DNA of 64,000 nt from Gilliamella sp. Occ3-1 (GCF_001690655.1 NZ_LZHQ01000004.1:124001-188000), one strand, 5' to 3'; positions 26,935-39,291 are shown, numbered from the stretch's first letter. Numbers and translations are program-made. The notes: generated from the letters alone by a model not told the origin.

Positions 26935-27843
26935 ATGCTTTGGTTTAAAAATGCCATAATTTACCAACTTAATAGCGACACGTTACTTAATAAAGATGCA
27001 ATAGAAAAAGCTCTAAAGTCTCATCCTTTTACTCCATGTAGTAATTTAGACACCACAAAGATGGGTTGGGTTTCGCCTTATTGTGATAATAACCAAGATG
27101 ATTTTATAGTTGACATGCAAGGACATTTATTATTACGGATCAAAAAAGAAACAAAAATATTGCCATCCCCTGTAATTAAACAAACTTTATTAGAAAAAAT
27201 CGATAAACAAGAACAAGTACTAAGCAGAAAACTAACTAAAAACGAAAAAGCCACATTAAAAGATGAAGTTATGATTGATCTAATGCCAAGGGCTTTTAGT
27301 AAATATAATCACTATTGGTTATGGTTAGATACACATAATAAACGCATTATTGTTGACTGCAGTAGCTTTAAACAATCAGAAGATATCTTAGCGATTTTAC
27401 GTAAAGAACTTGGCTCACTCGCTTTAACGCCTTTATCGATTGATAAACCGCTTGAACAGGTTATGACCACATGGGCTAAAGAAAACCTAAAATTTCCACC
27501 ATTTTTACTGGGCGATCAAGCCGAACTAAAAGATCCTCTTGAAGGGAATGGAATTATTAGCTGTAAAAATCAAGAAATCACCAGTGATGAAATGCGTGTC
27601 CATTTCGATTCAGGGAAATGGATCACTAAAATTAAAATTATTGATGAAAGAGGCGTTAACTTTATTGTTAATAGTGACCTAACATTTAAACGAATTAAGT
27701 TCGATTCTGTTATTTTGGATGAAAACGAAGATATCGGTTCAGATGAATTTGATAAAAGATTAGAAGCTGACTTCTTTATTATGGCTAATACATTAGCAAA
27801 TTCCATTAATGACTTTTACATAACAATTAACAAAATTATTTGA
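26935..27843 (+). CDS. rdgC: recombination-associated protein RdgC
   Basis: Ring-forming DNA-binding protein associated with the nucleoid that limits RecA loading. Its 302 aa match the family length. The N-terminus MLWFKNAIIYQLNSD and the segments MGWVSPYC, GHLLLRIKKETKILPSPVI and LMPRAFSKYNHYWLWLD are diagnostic. It is a single gene between mipA-like and ompA. Confidence 0.96.
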   Translation: MLWFKNAIIYQLNSDTLLNKDAIEKALKSHPFTPCSNLDTTKMGWVSPYCDNNQDDFIVDMQGHLLLRIKKETKILPSPVIKQTLLEKIDKQEQVLSRKLTKNEKATLKDEVMIDLMPRAFSKYNHYWLWLDTHNKRIIVDCSSFKQSEDILAILRKELGSLALTPLSIDKPLEQVMTTWAKENLKFPPFLLGDQAELKDPLEGNGIISCKNQEITSDEMRVHFDSGKWITKIKIIDERGVNFIVNSDLTFKRIKFDSVILDENEDIGSDEFDKRLEADFFIMANTLANSINDFYITINKII

Positions 27844-27906
27844 TAAAATTATCTAAATATTTTTCATTGTAATTGCAATAACTATAGATTTGCCTATTAT
27901 CTATGC

Positions 27907-27912
27907 TATACT
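27907..27912 (+). promoter_or_regulatory. candidate -10 element of ompA
   Basis: TATACT about 125 bases before the ompA start codon would give a long leader, as in E. coli ompA. No convincing -35 at 16-18 bases is seen. Confidence 0.35.
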
Positions 27913-27960
27913 AGGACAAGATTATGGGTAACATAATTATATAAAAATAAGTAATTGTTC

Positions 27961-27990
27961 TTTTTATTTAAAGTAATTTTTAAATAAAAA
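27961..27990 (+). other. hairpin in the ompA 5' leader
   Basis: A perfect 12-bp AT stem (TTTTTATTTAAA with TTTAAATAAAAA) and a 6-base loop, 48 bases before the ompA start. E. coli ompA mRNA owes its stability to 5'-leader stem-loops; a similar role is inferred. Confidence 0.45.
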
Positions 27991-28037
27991 AAGAAACTAA
28001 ACAACGTCTATAACAATATATAAGTTGAGGCAATAAA

Positions 28038-29135
28038 ATGAAAAAAACTACTCTAGCTCTAGCAATCGCAGTTGCCAGTTTAACAGCTACTGCAGCTAAT
28101 GCAGCATACGAAGATAACACTTTTTATACAGGTGCTAAATTAGGTTGGTCAGAACTTTATAAATTAGATGCCAATAAAGTTCGAGGTTATGATAAAGATG
28201 AAGTTGGTATCAAAACTTCAAATCGTAGCAATGTTGCTGGCGGTGCCTTCCTTGGCTTCCAAGCAAATCCTTATTTAGCCTTTGAGTTAGGTTATGATTG
28301 GTTAGGTTCAGCTAAATATAAAAGAACTTGGACGAATAATAATACTAAGGCTGGTAATAGCAAAATCTCTGCGCAAGGCGTTTCTTTAACTGGTAAATTA
28401 AGCTACCCTATCATTGATGGTCTGGATATTTATGGCCGTGCAGGTGGTATGGTTACTATCGCTAAATGGAAAAATGGTGGAGATGTTAGACAATCTGATA
28501 GGCTTAATCATGGTACAAAAACTGACTTATCTCCTGTTTATGCATTAGGTCTTGACTATCGTTTCGATGAAGACTTTTCTACTCGCTTAGAATATCAATA
28601 CGTTCAACATATTCATACTAAAACTAGTGCATCTCCAGATGCCGGTACTGTAAGCTTAGGTATTACTTACCGTTTAGGTGGTCCTGTTGCTGCTCCGGCA
28701 CCAGTTGAGTTAAAAACAGAAGTAAACCGTTATGTATTAAATGAAGATGTACTATTTACTTATGCAAAAGCTGACTTAAAAGAAGAAGGACGTCAAGCAT
28801 TAGACAACTTGCTTACAAACCTTGTAAAAATTAATCCAACTGAAAGTGCTGTCGTAGTAATTGGTCATACTGATCGTATCGGTTCAGTTAGTTATAACCA
28901 AAAACTATCAGAACAACGTGCTAACTCAGTAATGAAATACTTAGTTGAAAAAGGTGTTCCTGCTAGCATAATCAGCGCTCGTGGTATGGGGAAATCTCAA
29001 CCAGTTACTGGTACAAAATGTGATGCTCTTCGTGGAGCGAAATTAAAAGCGTGTTTAGCTCCAGATCGTCGTGTTGAAATAGAAGTTGAAGCACGTAATG
29101 TTAAAGAGGTCGAAGTAACTAATACAACAAATTAA
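28038..29135 (+). CDS. ompA: outer membrane protein OmpA
   Basis: Outer-membrane structural protein of 365 aa. It has a signal peptide (cut after NAA, about residue 22), an eight-strand N-terminal barrel (YTGAKLGWSEL to ITYRLGG, about residues 23-215), a Pro/Ala hinge (APAPVE) and a C-terminal OmpA-like peptidoglycan-binding domain. The last contains IGHTDRIGSVSYNQKLSEQR and the diaminopimelate-binding Arg in RRVEIEVE. The Cys pair typical of OmpA (CDALRGAKLKAC) is present. A GAGG ribosome site precedes the ATG and a terminator follows. Its position immediately before dnaA is unusual. Confidence 0.96.
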   Translation: MKKTTLALAIAVASLTATAANAAYEDNTFYTGAKLGWSELYKLDANKVRGYDKDEVGIKTSNRSNVAGGAFLGFQANPYLAFELGYDWLGSAKYKRTWTNNNTKAGNSKISAQGVSLTGKLSYPIIDGLDIYGRAGGMVTIAKWKNGGDVRQSDRLNHGTKTDLSPVYALGLDYRFDEDFSTRLEYQYVQHIHTKTSASPDAGTVSLGITYRLGGPVAAPAPVELKTEVNRYVLNEDVLFTYAKADLKEEGRQALDNLLTNLVKINPTESAVVVIGHTDRIGSVSYNQKLSEQRANSVMKYLVEKGVPASIISARGMGKSQPVTGTKCDALRGAKLKACLAPDRRVEIEVEARNVKEVEVTNTTN

Positions 29136-29165
29136 AATTAATTTTTGTTATGAATTATGAGCTAA

Positions 29166-29191
29166 AACCCGGTTAAATACTGGGTTTTTTT
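29166..29191 (+). terminator. rho-independent terminator of ompA
   Basis: Stem AACCCGG/CTGGGTT (one G-T pair) with a TTAAATA loop, followed by a run of seven T, 30 bases after the ompA stop codon. Confidence 0.8.
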
Positions 29192-29240
29192 CTACCGATT
29201 TTGTTAATATTTAAATTATATATCACTTTGTATCTACAAA

Positions 29241-29263
29241 TTATCCACAAAAAAGGTTATAAT
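29241..29263 (+). promoter_or_regulatory. DnaA box and -10 element of the dnaA promoter
   Basis: TTATCCACA at 29241-29249 is an exact consensus DnaA box, and TATAAT at 29258-29263 is an exact -10. The box occupies the position between -35 and -10, so DnaA can repress its own gene, as known in other gammaproteobacteria. Only this one perfect box is present, too few for an origin. Confidence 0.75.
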
Positions 29264-29304
29264 ACTTTACGGTATTGTTAGTAAGAAAAGTTGAAGGAGT
29301 TGCC

Positions 29305-30663
29305 GTGCCTACCGCTATTTGGCAAGATTGCCTTTCTCAATTACAAGAAGAAATTCCCACAACAGAATTCAATTTATGGATTCGCCCGTTGCAAGCGGAA
29401 ATGGTCGATAATAAACTCTATATCTATGCGCCCAATAGATTTGTCCTAGATTGGGTAAGAAATAAATATTTAACTACTATTTCACAATTATTAAATAAAC
29501 TAATTAACGATGATTCTGTAAAATTATTTCTTGAAGTAGGATCCACTGTATCTACAGATAAAAAAGTACAAAATAATCAACAAAAAGCAGAAGTTGTTCC
29601 GGCATGGAAAACAACAAAAGAAACCAATAATAATCAAGTGTATCATTCAGGTATTAATCATAAGCACACTTTTAATAGTTTTGTTGAAGGTAAATCAAAC
29701 CAACTTGCTGTTGCCGCAGCAAAACAAGTAGCTGAAAATCCAGGAAAAGCTTATAACCCGCTATTCTTATATGGTTCTACAGGTTTAGGTAAAACGCATT
29801 TGTTACACGCAGTTGGTAATCAAATAATGGCAAAAAAAGCCAACGCCAAAGTTGTTTACATGCACTCGGAACGCTTTGTACAAGATATGGTCAAAGCACT
29901 ACAAAATAATGCTATTGAAGAATTTAAAAATTACTATCGTTCAGTTGATGCATTGTTGATTGATGACATTCAATTTTTTGCCAATAAAGAGCGATCTCAA
30001 GAAGAGTTTTTTCACACTTTTAACTCTTTATTAGAAGGTAATCAACAAATTATTTTAACTTCAGATCGCTATCCTAAAGAAATTAATGGCGTTGAAGACC
30101 GGTTAAAATCACGTTTTGGTTGGGGACTAACCATTGCAATTGAACCTCCTGAACTAGAAACACGGGTTGCAATTTTAATGAAAAAAGCCGAGGAAAATCA
30201 TATTAAATTACCTGAAGAAGTTGCTTTTTTTATTGCTAAACGATTACGTTCTAATGTTCGTGAATTAGAGGGCGCACTTAATAGGGTTATCGCTAATGCT
30301 AATTTTACTGGTAAAGCTATTACCATTGATTTTGTTAAAGATGCCTTAAAAGATTTGCTAGCTTTACAAGAAAAACTTGTCACCATTGAAAATATACAAA
30401 AGACAGTTGCTGAATATTATAAAATTAAAGTATCAGATTTACTTTCTAAACGTCGTTCTCGTTCTGTTGCAAGGCCACGACAAGTAGCAATGGCGCTTGC
30501 CAAAGAGCTTACCAATAAAAGCTTACCTGAAATCGGTGATGGCTTTGGTGGCAGAGATCACACGACTGTATTACATGCATGTAGAAAGATCGCAGAGTTA
30601 AAAGAAGAAAGTAATAATATTAAAGAAGATTACTCCAATTTAATTCGAACATTATCAACTTAA
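29305..30663 (+). CDS. dnaA: chromosomal replication initiator protein DnaA
   Basis: AAA+ ATPase that binds DnaA boxes and melts oriC. N-terminal domain I starts [20 protein letters not shown]. The ATPase has Walker [16 protein letters not shown], Walker [11 protein letters not shown] and sensor [10 protein letters not shown] context. Domain IV carries the DNA-binding helix with [14 protein letters not shown]. The GTG at 29305 is taken as the start because AAGGAG lies six bases upstream and the product then aligns with DnaA from other bacteria (452 aa); a TTG ten codons earlier has no such site. It is first in the dnaA-dnaN-recF-gyrB operon. Confidence 0.97.
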   Translation: MPTAIWQDCLSQLQEEIPTTEFNLWIRPLQAEMVDNKLYIYAPNRFVLDWVRNKYLTTISQLLNKLINDDSVKLFLEVGSTVSTDKKVQNNQQKAEVVPAWKTTKETNNNQVYHSGINHKHTFNSFVEGKSNQLAVAAAKQVAENPGKAYNPLFLYGSTGLGKTHLLHAVGNQIMAKKANAKVVYMHSERFVQDMVKALQNNAIEEFKNYYRSVDALLIDDIQFFANKERSQEEFFHTFNSLLEGNQQIILTSDRYPKEINGVEDRLKSRFGWGLTIAIEPPELETRVAILMKKAEENHIKLPEEVAFFIAKRLRSNVRELEGALNRVIANANFTGKAITIDFVKDALKDLLALQEKLVTIENIQKTVAEYYKIKVSDLLSKRRSRSVARPRQVAMALAKELTNKSLPEIGDGFGGRDHTTVLHACRKIAELKEESNNIKEDYSNLIRTLST

Positions 30664-30677
30664 AAAGAATCAATACT

Positions 30678-31781
30678 ATGAAATTTATTATAGATCGTGA
30701 AAAACTAATAAAACCATTACAACTTGTAAGTGCTCCATTAAGTAGTCGTCCTACACTACCAATATTGGCGAATTTATTATTACAAGTGAGTGATAACACG
30801 CTATCAATGACAGGAACTGATCTTGAAATAGAGATGATATCTCATCTACCATTGGTTGAACCAAGTGAACCGGGCTCTACAACCGTGCCAGCAAGAAAGT
30901 TTCTTGATATCTGCCGAAACTTACCTAATGATGCCAAAATTTCGATAAGCGTTGACGATAACCGATTGATGATTCAATCAGGACGTAGTAAATTTTCATT
31001 ATCGACATTACCAGCCACCGATTTTCCAAATTTAGAAAATTGGCAAAGTGATGTTGAACTTTCAGTGCCACAAAAAACCATTAAACGCCTTATTGATGCA
31101 GTACAGTTTTCAATGGCGAACCAAGACGTAAGATATTACCTAAATGGTATGTTATTTGAAATTGAAGATGGTTTATTAAAATCAGTTGCAACAGATGGAC
31201 ATCGATTAGCTTTATGCGCACAACCTATTGAACAAGATACTCAAACTAATCATTCTGTCATCTTACCGAGAAAAGGGGTACTAGAGCTTGCAAAACTGGT
31301 TAGTGATAACGACCAATTAATCAATATGCAAATTGGTAATAATAACTTACGGGTTAATCTTGGTGATTTCACTTTTACATCAAAACTCATTGATGGAAGA
31401 TTCCCTGACTACAAACGAGTATTACCACGCAACCCAGATAAACCACTTGAAGTATCTTGCGAAGAACTTAAAAACGCCCTATCAAGAGTTGCAATCTTAT
31501 CTAATGAAAAATTCCGTGGTATTCGACTTTATGTCCATAACAATCAAATAAAAATTACAGCAAATAACCCAGAACAAGAAGAAGCAGAAGAAGTTATTGA
31601 CGTAAAATATGAATCAGCAGAGCTTGAAATTGGCTTCAATGTAACCTATCTACTTGATATATTAAATACATTGAAATGTGATAGCGTACAACTATTATTA
31701 ACCGATGCAACATCAAGTGTACAAATAGAAGATATTAATAATCAAACGGCAACTTATGTTGTTATGCCAATGCGCTTATAA
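30678..31781 (+). CDS. dnaN: DNA polymerase III beta sliding clamp
   Basis: Ring-shaped processivity clamp of 367 aa (E. coli 366). It has three repeated domains, a first domain starting MKFIIDREKLIKPLQLV and a C-terminal TYVVMPMRL that contributes to the hydrophobic partner-binding pocket. SVATDGHRLALC is a strongly conserved internal segment. It begins 14 bases after dnaA. Confidence 0.98.
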   Translation: MKFIIDREKLIKPLQLVSAPLSSRPTLPILANLLLQVSDNTLSMTGTDLEIEMISHLPLVEPSEPGSTTVPARKFLDICRNLPNDAKISISVDDNRLMIQSGRSKFSLSTLPATDFPNLENWQSDVELSVPQKTIKRLIDAVQFSMANQDVRYYLNGMLFEIEDGLLKSVATDGHRLALCAQPIEQDTQTNHSVILPRKGVLELAKLVSDNDQLINMQIGNNNLRVNLGDFTFTSKLIDGRFPDYKRVLPRNPDKPLEVSCEELKNALSRVAILSNEKFRGIRLYVHNNQIKITANNPEQEEAEEVIDVKYESAELEIGFNVTYLLDILNTLKCDSVQLLLTDATSSVQIEDINNQTATYVVMPMRL

Positions 31782-31797
31782 TCCAATCTCACTTAAT

Positions 31798-31817
31798 ATT
31801 CCGGCTTCGACCGGAAT
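31798..31817 (+). other. hairpin between dnaN and recF
   Basis: Perfect stem ATTCCGG/CCGGAAT around CTTCGA in the 48-base dnaN-recF spacer. There is no T-run, so it more likely tunes mRNA processing or attenuates recF than terminates. Confidence 0.5.
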
Positions 31818-31829
31818 AATTTAAAGCAT

Positions 31830-32903
31830 ATGACTCTTTCAAAAATCAATGTCCATCATTTTCGTAATATTAGTTATGCACAGTTATCTTTATCTCCACA
31901 TTTCAACTTCATTGTAGGCGATAATGGGAGTGGAAAAACAAGCTTACTTGAAGCTATTTATATGCTTGGTCATGGTCGTGCATTTAGACATACTCAATCG
32001 AATCGAATTATTCAACACGAGCAACCAGAGCTAGTATTATTCAGCGAACTAAACACGTCCAATCAACAAATTCACTCAATTGGACTTGCTAAATCGCGTA
32101 ATAATGATAATAAAATCAGAATAGATGGGGATGAAGGTTATCGATTAACCGATTTAGCCAAATTATTACCTATTCAACTAATTACACCAGAAGGATTTGA
32201 TTTATTGACTGGCGGACCTAAATATCGCCGTGCATTTATTGATTGGGGATGTTTTCATCATTACCCAGAATTTGTTCATTTATGGAACAATTTAAAGCGT
32301 TTATTTAAACAACGCAATGCATTATTAAAGCAATCCCATAGCTATAATCAATTATTACCTTGGGACAAAGAACTCGCGCCCATCGCTGAAAAAATTAGCC
32401 ACATTAGAGAAAACTACTCACAACATATTTTTCCTGAAATTATACAAACATGCCATGATTTTTTACCCGAGTACCAACTTAATTGCCAATATTATCAAGG
32501 TTGGGAGCATAATACCGATTATGCCGAAATGTTGCGCAAACAATATGAACGAGACAAACTCCTCAACTACACATCAGTCGGACCACATAAAGCAGATATT
32601 CGATTACGTGTTGACAACATTTCGGTTGAAGATCTGTTATCACGTGGTCAATTAAAATTATTAATGTGCGCATTACGCTTATCTCAAGGCGAATATTACT
32701 CCAAGCAAAATACTCAAGCTTGTATCTACCTACTTGATGATTTTGCATCTGAATTAGATAACAATAAACGCGAATTGCTAGCTAAACGTCTAAAACAAGC
32801 TAATTCACAAGTATTTATAACAGCAGTTAACCAATCGCAAATTACCCATATGATCGATGAAAATGATAAGATTTTTTACATAAAATCTGGTATAATTTCG
32901 TAA
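31830..32903 (+). CDS. recF: DNA replication and repair protein RecF
   Basis: SMC-like ATPase that helps RecOR load RecA at single-strand gaps. It is 357 aa, with Walker A VGDNGSGKTSLLEAIY (about residues 29-44), the ABC signature LSRGQLKLLMCALRLSQ (about 268-284) and Walker B YLLDDFASELD (about 298-308). Third gene of the dnaA operon. Confidence 0.97.
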   Translation: MTLSKINVHHFRNISYAQLSLSPHFNFIVGDNGSGKTSLLEAIYMLGHGRAFRHTQSNRIIQHEQPELVLFSELNTSNQQIHSIGLAKSRNNDNKIRIDGDEGYRLTDLAKLLPIQLITPEGFDLLTGGPKYRRAFIDWGCFHHYPEFVHLWNNLKRLFKQRNALLKQSHSYNQLLPWDKELAPIAEKISHIRENYSQHIFPEIIQTCHDFLPEYQLNCQYYQGWEHNTDYAEMLRKQYERDKLLNYTSVGPHKADIRLRVDNISVEDLLSRGQLKLLMCALRLSQGEYYSKQNTQACIYLLDDFASELDNNKRELLAKRLKQANSQVFITAVNQSQITHMIDENDKIFYIKSGIIS

Positions 32904-32933
32904 ATATACAGAATGATATAAACAATCAAATAA

Positions 32934-35357
<2,424 letters not shown>

Positions 35358-35811
35358 ACATTATCGTTATTAAGAGAAATAGTTGGATCTGTTAATTAAT
35401 AAAATATGTCTGGAGTAGATGAAATAAAATCCAGAAATTATTGAAATATCAAATCAGGTAAAATATCTGATTTGACTTTAATGATAGTTTTAAAATCACT
35501 AGCTGTACAATTTAAAACGCTTTAAAGTGTTTTACCAACTCACATCATCATAATAAAAAATGAAAATTCCAATTTATAAATTAGTACAACAGGGTAGATT
35601 TATTAATCTGAATGGGCTTAATTGAATTATTTATTTTGTGTTTACCAATATTGAAAACTAATACCAACAATAGTAGTTTTCAATATTGGTATTTATCACT
35701 TTTTTATATTTGGTAATTATTAATTTTCTGCGAATCAATTAAATTAACGATTGCACAACTAGCACACTAAGATAGCGCTTAATTTAAACGCAGTGTTAGT
35801 TAAAATAATAA
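35358..35811. other. hairpin-rich intergenic region after gyrB
   Basis: No reading frame of interest. It contains TCAAATCAG/CTGATTTGA (35449-35475), the quasi-palindrome AAAACGCTTTAAAGTGTTTT (35514-35533) and an 18-bp perfect inverted repeat listed separately. The convergent ends of gyrB and gmhB lie at either side, so part of this is terminator sequence. I see no consensus DnaA box and almost no GATC, which argues against oriC. Confidence 0.6.
35643..35691. repeat. 18-bp perfect inverted repeat with 13-base loop
   Basis: TACCAATATTGAAAACTA at 35643-35660 is exactly complementary to 35674-35691. A T-rich stretch follows on the plus strand (TTTATCACTTTTTTAT). It lies 285 bases after gyrB and 120 bases before the end of gmhB, farther than a usual terminator. 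It may be a bidirectional terminator, a protein-binding dyad, or the trace of a small mobile repeat. Confidence 0.85.
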
Positions 35812-36348
35812 CTAAGATTCATTTTTAATTCTTTTTGGTAAATCAGCCAAACTATCAATAATCCAATCAGCTTGTTCTAATGTCTCTTCTGTTATGGTAT
35901 CACCCGTTTTTACTAACACAGTTTTTTTAACGCCAGCTTTTTTACCCGATAATAGGTCAGACACTCTATCTCCAACCATATAGGAATTAGCAATATCAAT
36001 TTTTAGTTCTTTAGCTGCTGTTTGAATCATACCTGGACTTGGTTTGCGACATTCACAGTTATCAATTAACGGATCATGAGGACAATAATAGACACCATCT
36101 AAATCAACACCACGATCTTGTAAAGACCAATCCATCCATTCAGTCAAAGTATGAAATTGTTCTTCTGTAAATATATTTCTAGCAATACCTGATTGATTGG
36201 TTGTTATAACTAACATAAAACCCATTTTTTTGAGTTCTTGCATTGCCTCAATAACACCATCAATAAAATGGAATTTATCGATTGTATGCACATAATTATA
36301 ATCTATATTAATGGTACCATCTCGATCTAAAAAAATAGCTGGCTTCAT
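35812..36348 (-). CDS. gmhB: D-glycero-beta-D-manno-heptose 1,7-bisphosphate 7-phosphatase
   Basis: HAD phosphatase making heptose 1-phosphate for the ADP-heptose of the lipopolysaccharide inner core. Motif I is [11 protein letters not shown] (nucleophile Asp8), motif II is TTNQSGIAR, and motif IV is [12 protein letters not shown]. The structural zinc site is [17 protein letters not shown]. It is 178 aa. The divergent pairing with metN is conserved with E. coli (yaeD-metNIQ). It implies a heptose-containing LPS core. Confidence 0.95.
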   Translation of the reverse strand: MKPAIFLDRDGTINIDYNYVHTIDKFHFIDGVIEAMQELKKMGFMLVITTNQSGIARNIFTEEQFHTLTEWMDWSLQDRGVDLDGVYYCPHDPLIDNCECRKPSPGMIQTAAKELKIDIANSYMVGDRVSDLLSGKKAGVKKTVLVKTGDTITEETLEQADWIIDSLADLPKRIKNES

Positions 36349-36405
36349 GTTTAGTTTTTTCCTTTTATTAAGATATTACTCTAATATTGCATAGAATATT
36401 ATTGA

Positions 36406-36434
36406 TTGACTTAGATGTCTAGACGTCTTAATAT
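36406..36434 (+). promoter_or_regulatory. metN promoter with tandem MetJ boxes
   Basis: A -35 TTGACT (36406-36411), a 17-base spacer and a -10 TAATAT (36429-36434). The spacer holds two adjacent met boxes, AGATGTCT and AGACGTCT (36413-36428), 15 of 16 positions matching the consensus. MetJ with S-adenosylmethionine would sit exactly on the promoter and repress methionine uptake. Confidence 0.9.
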
Positions 36435-36463
36435 TCATTTATTCATCTTTTTTTTTATATATT

Positions 36464-37495
36464 ATGATACAACTACAACATATTTCGAAAACATTTGAGC
36501 ATAATAAAACTCCCATTTATGCTTTAAAAGACATTAATATCCATGTTCCCCAAGGGAAAATTTACGGAGTTATTGGCAAATCAGGGGCTGGGAAAAGCAC
36601 ACTTATTCGCTGCATTAACCTGCTAGAAAAGCCGACTAGTGGGAAGATTTTCTTTGATAATCAAGAGATCACTAATCTATCTAATAGAAAATTAATTGAA
36701 ATACGCCGAAAAATTAGTATGATTTTTCAATATTTCAATCTACTGTCTTCACGTACTGTATTTGATAATATCGCTTTCCCTCTTGAACTAAATAAAACGC
36801 CTAAAATAGCAATTAAGCAGAAAGTAAATGAGCTTATGGATTTAGTTGGATTGACAGAAAAAGCGAATGTTTATCCAACTAATTTATCTGGTGGACAAAA
36901 ACAACGTGTTGCTATTGCGAGAGCTTTGGCAAGTGACCCCAAAGTATTATTATGTGATGAAGCAACCAGTGCGCTTGATCCTGAAACAACACGTTCAATT
37001 TTGTCATTACTAAAAAATATTAACCAAAAATTAGGACTAACAATTTTATTAATTACGCATGAAATGAATGTAGTAAAACAGATTTGTGATCAAGTGGCTG
37101 TCATAAGTGATGGCAAACTAGTTGAACAGTCATCAGTAGGCGAAATGTTTTCTCATGCTAAAACAGATATTGCACGACAATTTATTCAATCAACCTTACA
37201 CCTTAGTATTCCAGATGATTATTTAATAAGGCTATCATCTGAACACAAAGAAGGACTCAATCCTTTATTACGTTTAGAATTTACAGGAGTCTCTGTTGAT
37301 TTACCATTATTATCACAAATCGCTAAAGAATTCGAAATTGATAGTAACATTATCAGTGCACAAATGGATTATGCCGGAGGAGTCAAATTTGGCTTAATGT
37401 TAGCGGAAATGAAAGGGAAACAAAAAAGTATGGCATCAGCAATTCAATTCTTAGAAAAAAATAATACTAAAGTAGAGGTGCTCGGCTATGTTTGA
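36464..37495 (+). CDS. metN: methionine ABC transporter ATP-binding protein MetN
   Basis: ATPase of the D/L-methionine importer at the inner face of the membrane. It is 343 aa, with Walker [18 protein letters not shown] (about residues 33-49), Q loop MIFQYFNLL, signature [15 protein letters not shown], Walker [14 protein letters not shown] and switch His in LITHEMNV. The C-terminal ACT-like regulatory domain (about 265-343), which binds methionine and inhibits transport, is present. It overlaps metI by 8 bases. Confidence 0.96.
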   Translation: MIQLQHISKTFEHNKTPIYALKDINIHVPQGKIYGVIGKSGAGKSTLIRCINLLEKPTSGKIFFDNQEITNLSNRKLIEIRRKISMIFQYFNLLSSRTVFDNIAFPLELNKTPKIAIKQKVNELMDLVGLTEKANVYPTNLSGGQKQRVAIARALASDPKVLLCDEATSALDPETTRSILSLLKNINQKLGLTILLITHEMNVVKQICDQVAVISDGKLVEQSSVGEMFSHAKTDIARQFIQSTLHLSIPDDYLIRLSSEHKEGLNPLLRLEFTGVSVDLPLLSQIAKEFEIDSNIISAQMDYAGGVKFGLMLAEMKGKQKSMASAIQFLEKNNTKVEVLGYV

Positions 37496-38249
37496 TTTTA
37501 TTCCTTCATTTAAACCTTTTGAATCATTATTTCGATATTTAACTCAATATAATTTTTGGGCTGACTTTGTTGCTTTTTGTTCATCATTTAATGGCTTTAA
37601 TGAAGCAATGCTGTTCAAAATGGCACAAGCAACAGATGAAACTCTATTTATGGTCATCTTATCAGGTTTTTGGGGAACGATAATTGGATTACCCGTTGGT
37701 ATATTACTTTATACGACGCGTAAAGGACAAATATTGGATTGTTATGTCGCTAATAGCACTATTTCATTTATTACTAATGTATTTCGATCAATCCCTTTTA
37801 TCATATTAATTGTATGGATTATTCCTTTCACCACAATTTTAATGGGCACCTTTATAGGTAAACAAGCTGCAGTGGTACCATTAAGTATTGGTGTATCGCC
37901 ATTAATTGCACGTATGATAGAAAATGCATTATTAGATGTTCCTAAAGGATTAATAGAGGCTGCACGCTCAATGGGTGCAACACCACTACAAATCATATAT
38001 AAAGTTTTATTACCTGAGTCATTGCCTATAATTGTCAATAGTATGACAATTACCTTAATTACTTTGACAGGATATATTGCAATGGCTGGAGCTGTTGGCG
38101 CAGGAGGCCTTGGGCAACTTGCTATTCAATATGGTTACAACGGCTACAAGCCAGCTATAATGAATACTGTTTTAGTTATATTAATTATTATTGTCTTTAT
38201 TATTCAATTTATTGGTAATATGATTGTTAAACGCGTCACGCATCATTAA
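37488..38249 (+). CDS. metI: methionine ABC transporter permease MetI
   Basis: Permease of the methionine importer, with five to six helices. It contains the EAA loop ([21 protein letters not shown]) that couples to MetN, plus [20 protein letters not shown] and [19 protein letters not shown]. At 253 aa it is about 36 residues longer than E. coli MetI because of an N-terminal extension ([18 protein letters not shown]). The upstream ATG has a GAGG site and overlaps metN, so I keep it; an in-frame ATG at 37608 would give the usual length. Confidence 0.93.
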   Translation: MFDFIPSFKPFESLFRYLTQYNFWADFVAFCSSFNGFNEAMLFKMAQATDETLFMVILSGFWGTIIGLPVGILLYTTRKGQILDCYVANSTISFITNVFRSIPFIILIVWIIPFTTILMGTFIGKQAAVVPLSIGVSPLIARMIENALLDVPKGLIEAARSMGATPLQIIYKVLLPESLPIIVNSMTITLITLTGYIAMAGAVGAGGLGQLAIQYGYNGYKPAIMNTVLVILIIIVFIIQFIGNMIVKRVTHH

Positions 38250-38263
38250 TTTTGGAGAAATAT

Positions 38264-39166
38264 ATGTCTATTAAAAAGCTAGCGCTTATTACCACATTGG
38301 TAAGTGCATTTTTTTTAACTGGCTGTGATAATAATAAACAAACAGCCACAACGGATAACAAACCAACAGAGCCAGCTAAAGTAAATGTTCTAAAAGTCGG
38401 AGTAATTTCAGGCCCTGAACAAGAAGTTGCTGAAGTAGTTAAACAACAAGCAAAAGATCTTTATAATCTAAATGTTGAACTAGTTATTTTTAACGATTAC
38501 GTAACCCCAAATCAAGCATTAAATGATGGCTTAATTGATGTAAATGCTTTCCAACATAAACCTTATTTAGATGAACAAATGAAAGAACGTGACTATAAAT
38601 TAGCTTTAGTAGGTAATTCATTTGTTTATCCTATTGCAAGCTATTCTCATAAACTAAAACCAATTGATGAATCAATAGAAAGAGGCGAAGGCGTAAAAGT
38701 CACTTCACCACGCGGTGAAGCATTTTTCATTCCAGCTAACTCAACGATTGCTATTCCTAATGACCCTACAAACTTAGGACGAGCACTATTATTATTACAA
38801 CATGAAGGGATGATTACGATTGATAAATCTAAAGGTTTACTACCAACTGTACTTGATATTACCAGTAACCCTTATAACTATAATATTTTAGAACTCGAAG
38901 CCCCAATGTTACCTCGTTCATTGGATGATGCCCAAGTTGATCTTGCAATCATCAATAACGCATTTGCAGGACAAGCAAACTTAACACCAAGTAAAGATGG
39001 TATTTTTGTTGAGGATAAAGAATCACCATATGTCAACATTATTGTTTCGCGTGAAACGGATAAAGATAATGAAAATGTGAAAAATTTTGTAAAAGCATAC
39101 CAAACCGAAGCTGTTGCACAAAAAGCTGACCAAATTTTTAATGGTGGAGCTATTCGCGGTTGGTAA
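38264..39166 (+). CDS. metQ: methionine-binding lipoprotein MetQ (NlpA family)
   Basis: Periplasmic methionine-binding lipoprotein anchored in the inner membrane. The lipobox is FFLTGC with the modified Cys at residue 21 from the ATG at 38264, which follows GGAGA. The NlpA-type fold shows LKVGVISGPEQEVAE, INAFQHKPYLDEQ in the form VNAFQHKPYLDEQ, FIPANSTIAIPNDPTNLGRA and a C-terminal FNGGAIRGW. It is third in metNIQ and is followed by a GC-rich hairpin. Confidence 0.96.
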   Translation: MSIKKLALITTLVSAFFLTGCDNNKQTATTDNKPTEPAKVNVLKVGVISGPEQEVAEVVKQQAKDLYNLNVELVIFNDYVTPNQALNDGLIDVNAFQHKPYLDEQMKERDYKLALVGNSFVYPIASYSHKLKPIDESIERGEGVKVTSPRGEAFFIPANSTIAIPNDPTNLGRALLLLQHEGMITIDKSKGLLPTVLDITSNPYNYNILELEAPMLPRSLDDAQVDLAIINNAFAGQANLTPSKDGIFVEDKESPYVNIIVSRETDKDNENVKNFVKAYQTEAVAQKADQIFNGGAIRGW

Positions 39167-39199
39167 TAATTTATAAATAAATATTAGACTAATATTAAA

Positions 39200-39227
39200 T
39201 CCGCCGATCTTTGTATCGATCGGCGGA
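39200..39227 (+). terminator. hairpin after metNIQ
   Basis: Perfect 10-bp stem TCCGCCGATC/GATCGGCGGA with an 8-base loop, 33 bases after the metQ stop codon. There is no U-tract, so termination may need Rho or the stem may only block exonucleases. Confidence 0.6.
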
Positions 39228-39291
39228 AATAGAGATAGTAATTAAATGACTTAACAAAACTGCTACTCATAAACAAAATTATCGACCAATA

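Noticed and set aside
35358..35811. Possible replication origin after gyrB
   Set aside because: AT-rich with palindromes, but no consensus DnaA box and almost no GATC sites.
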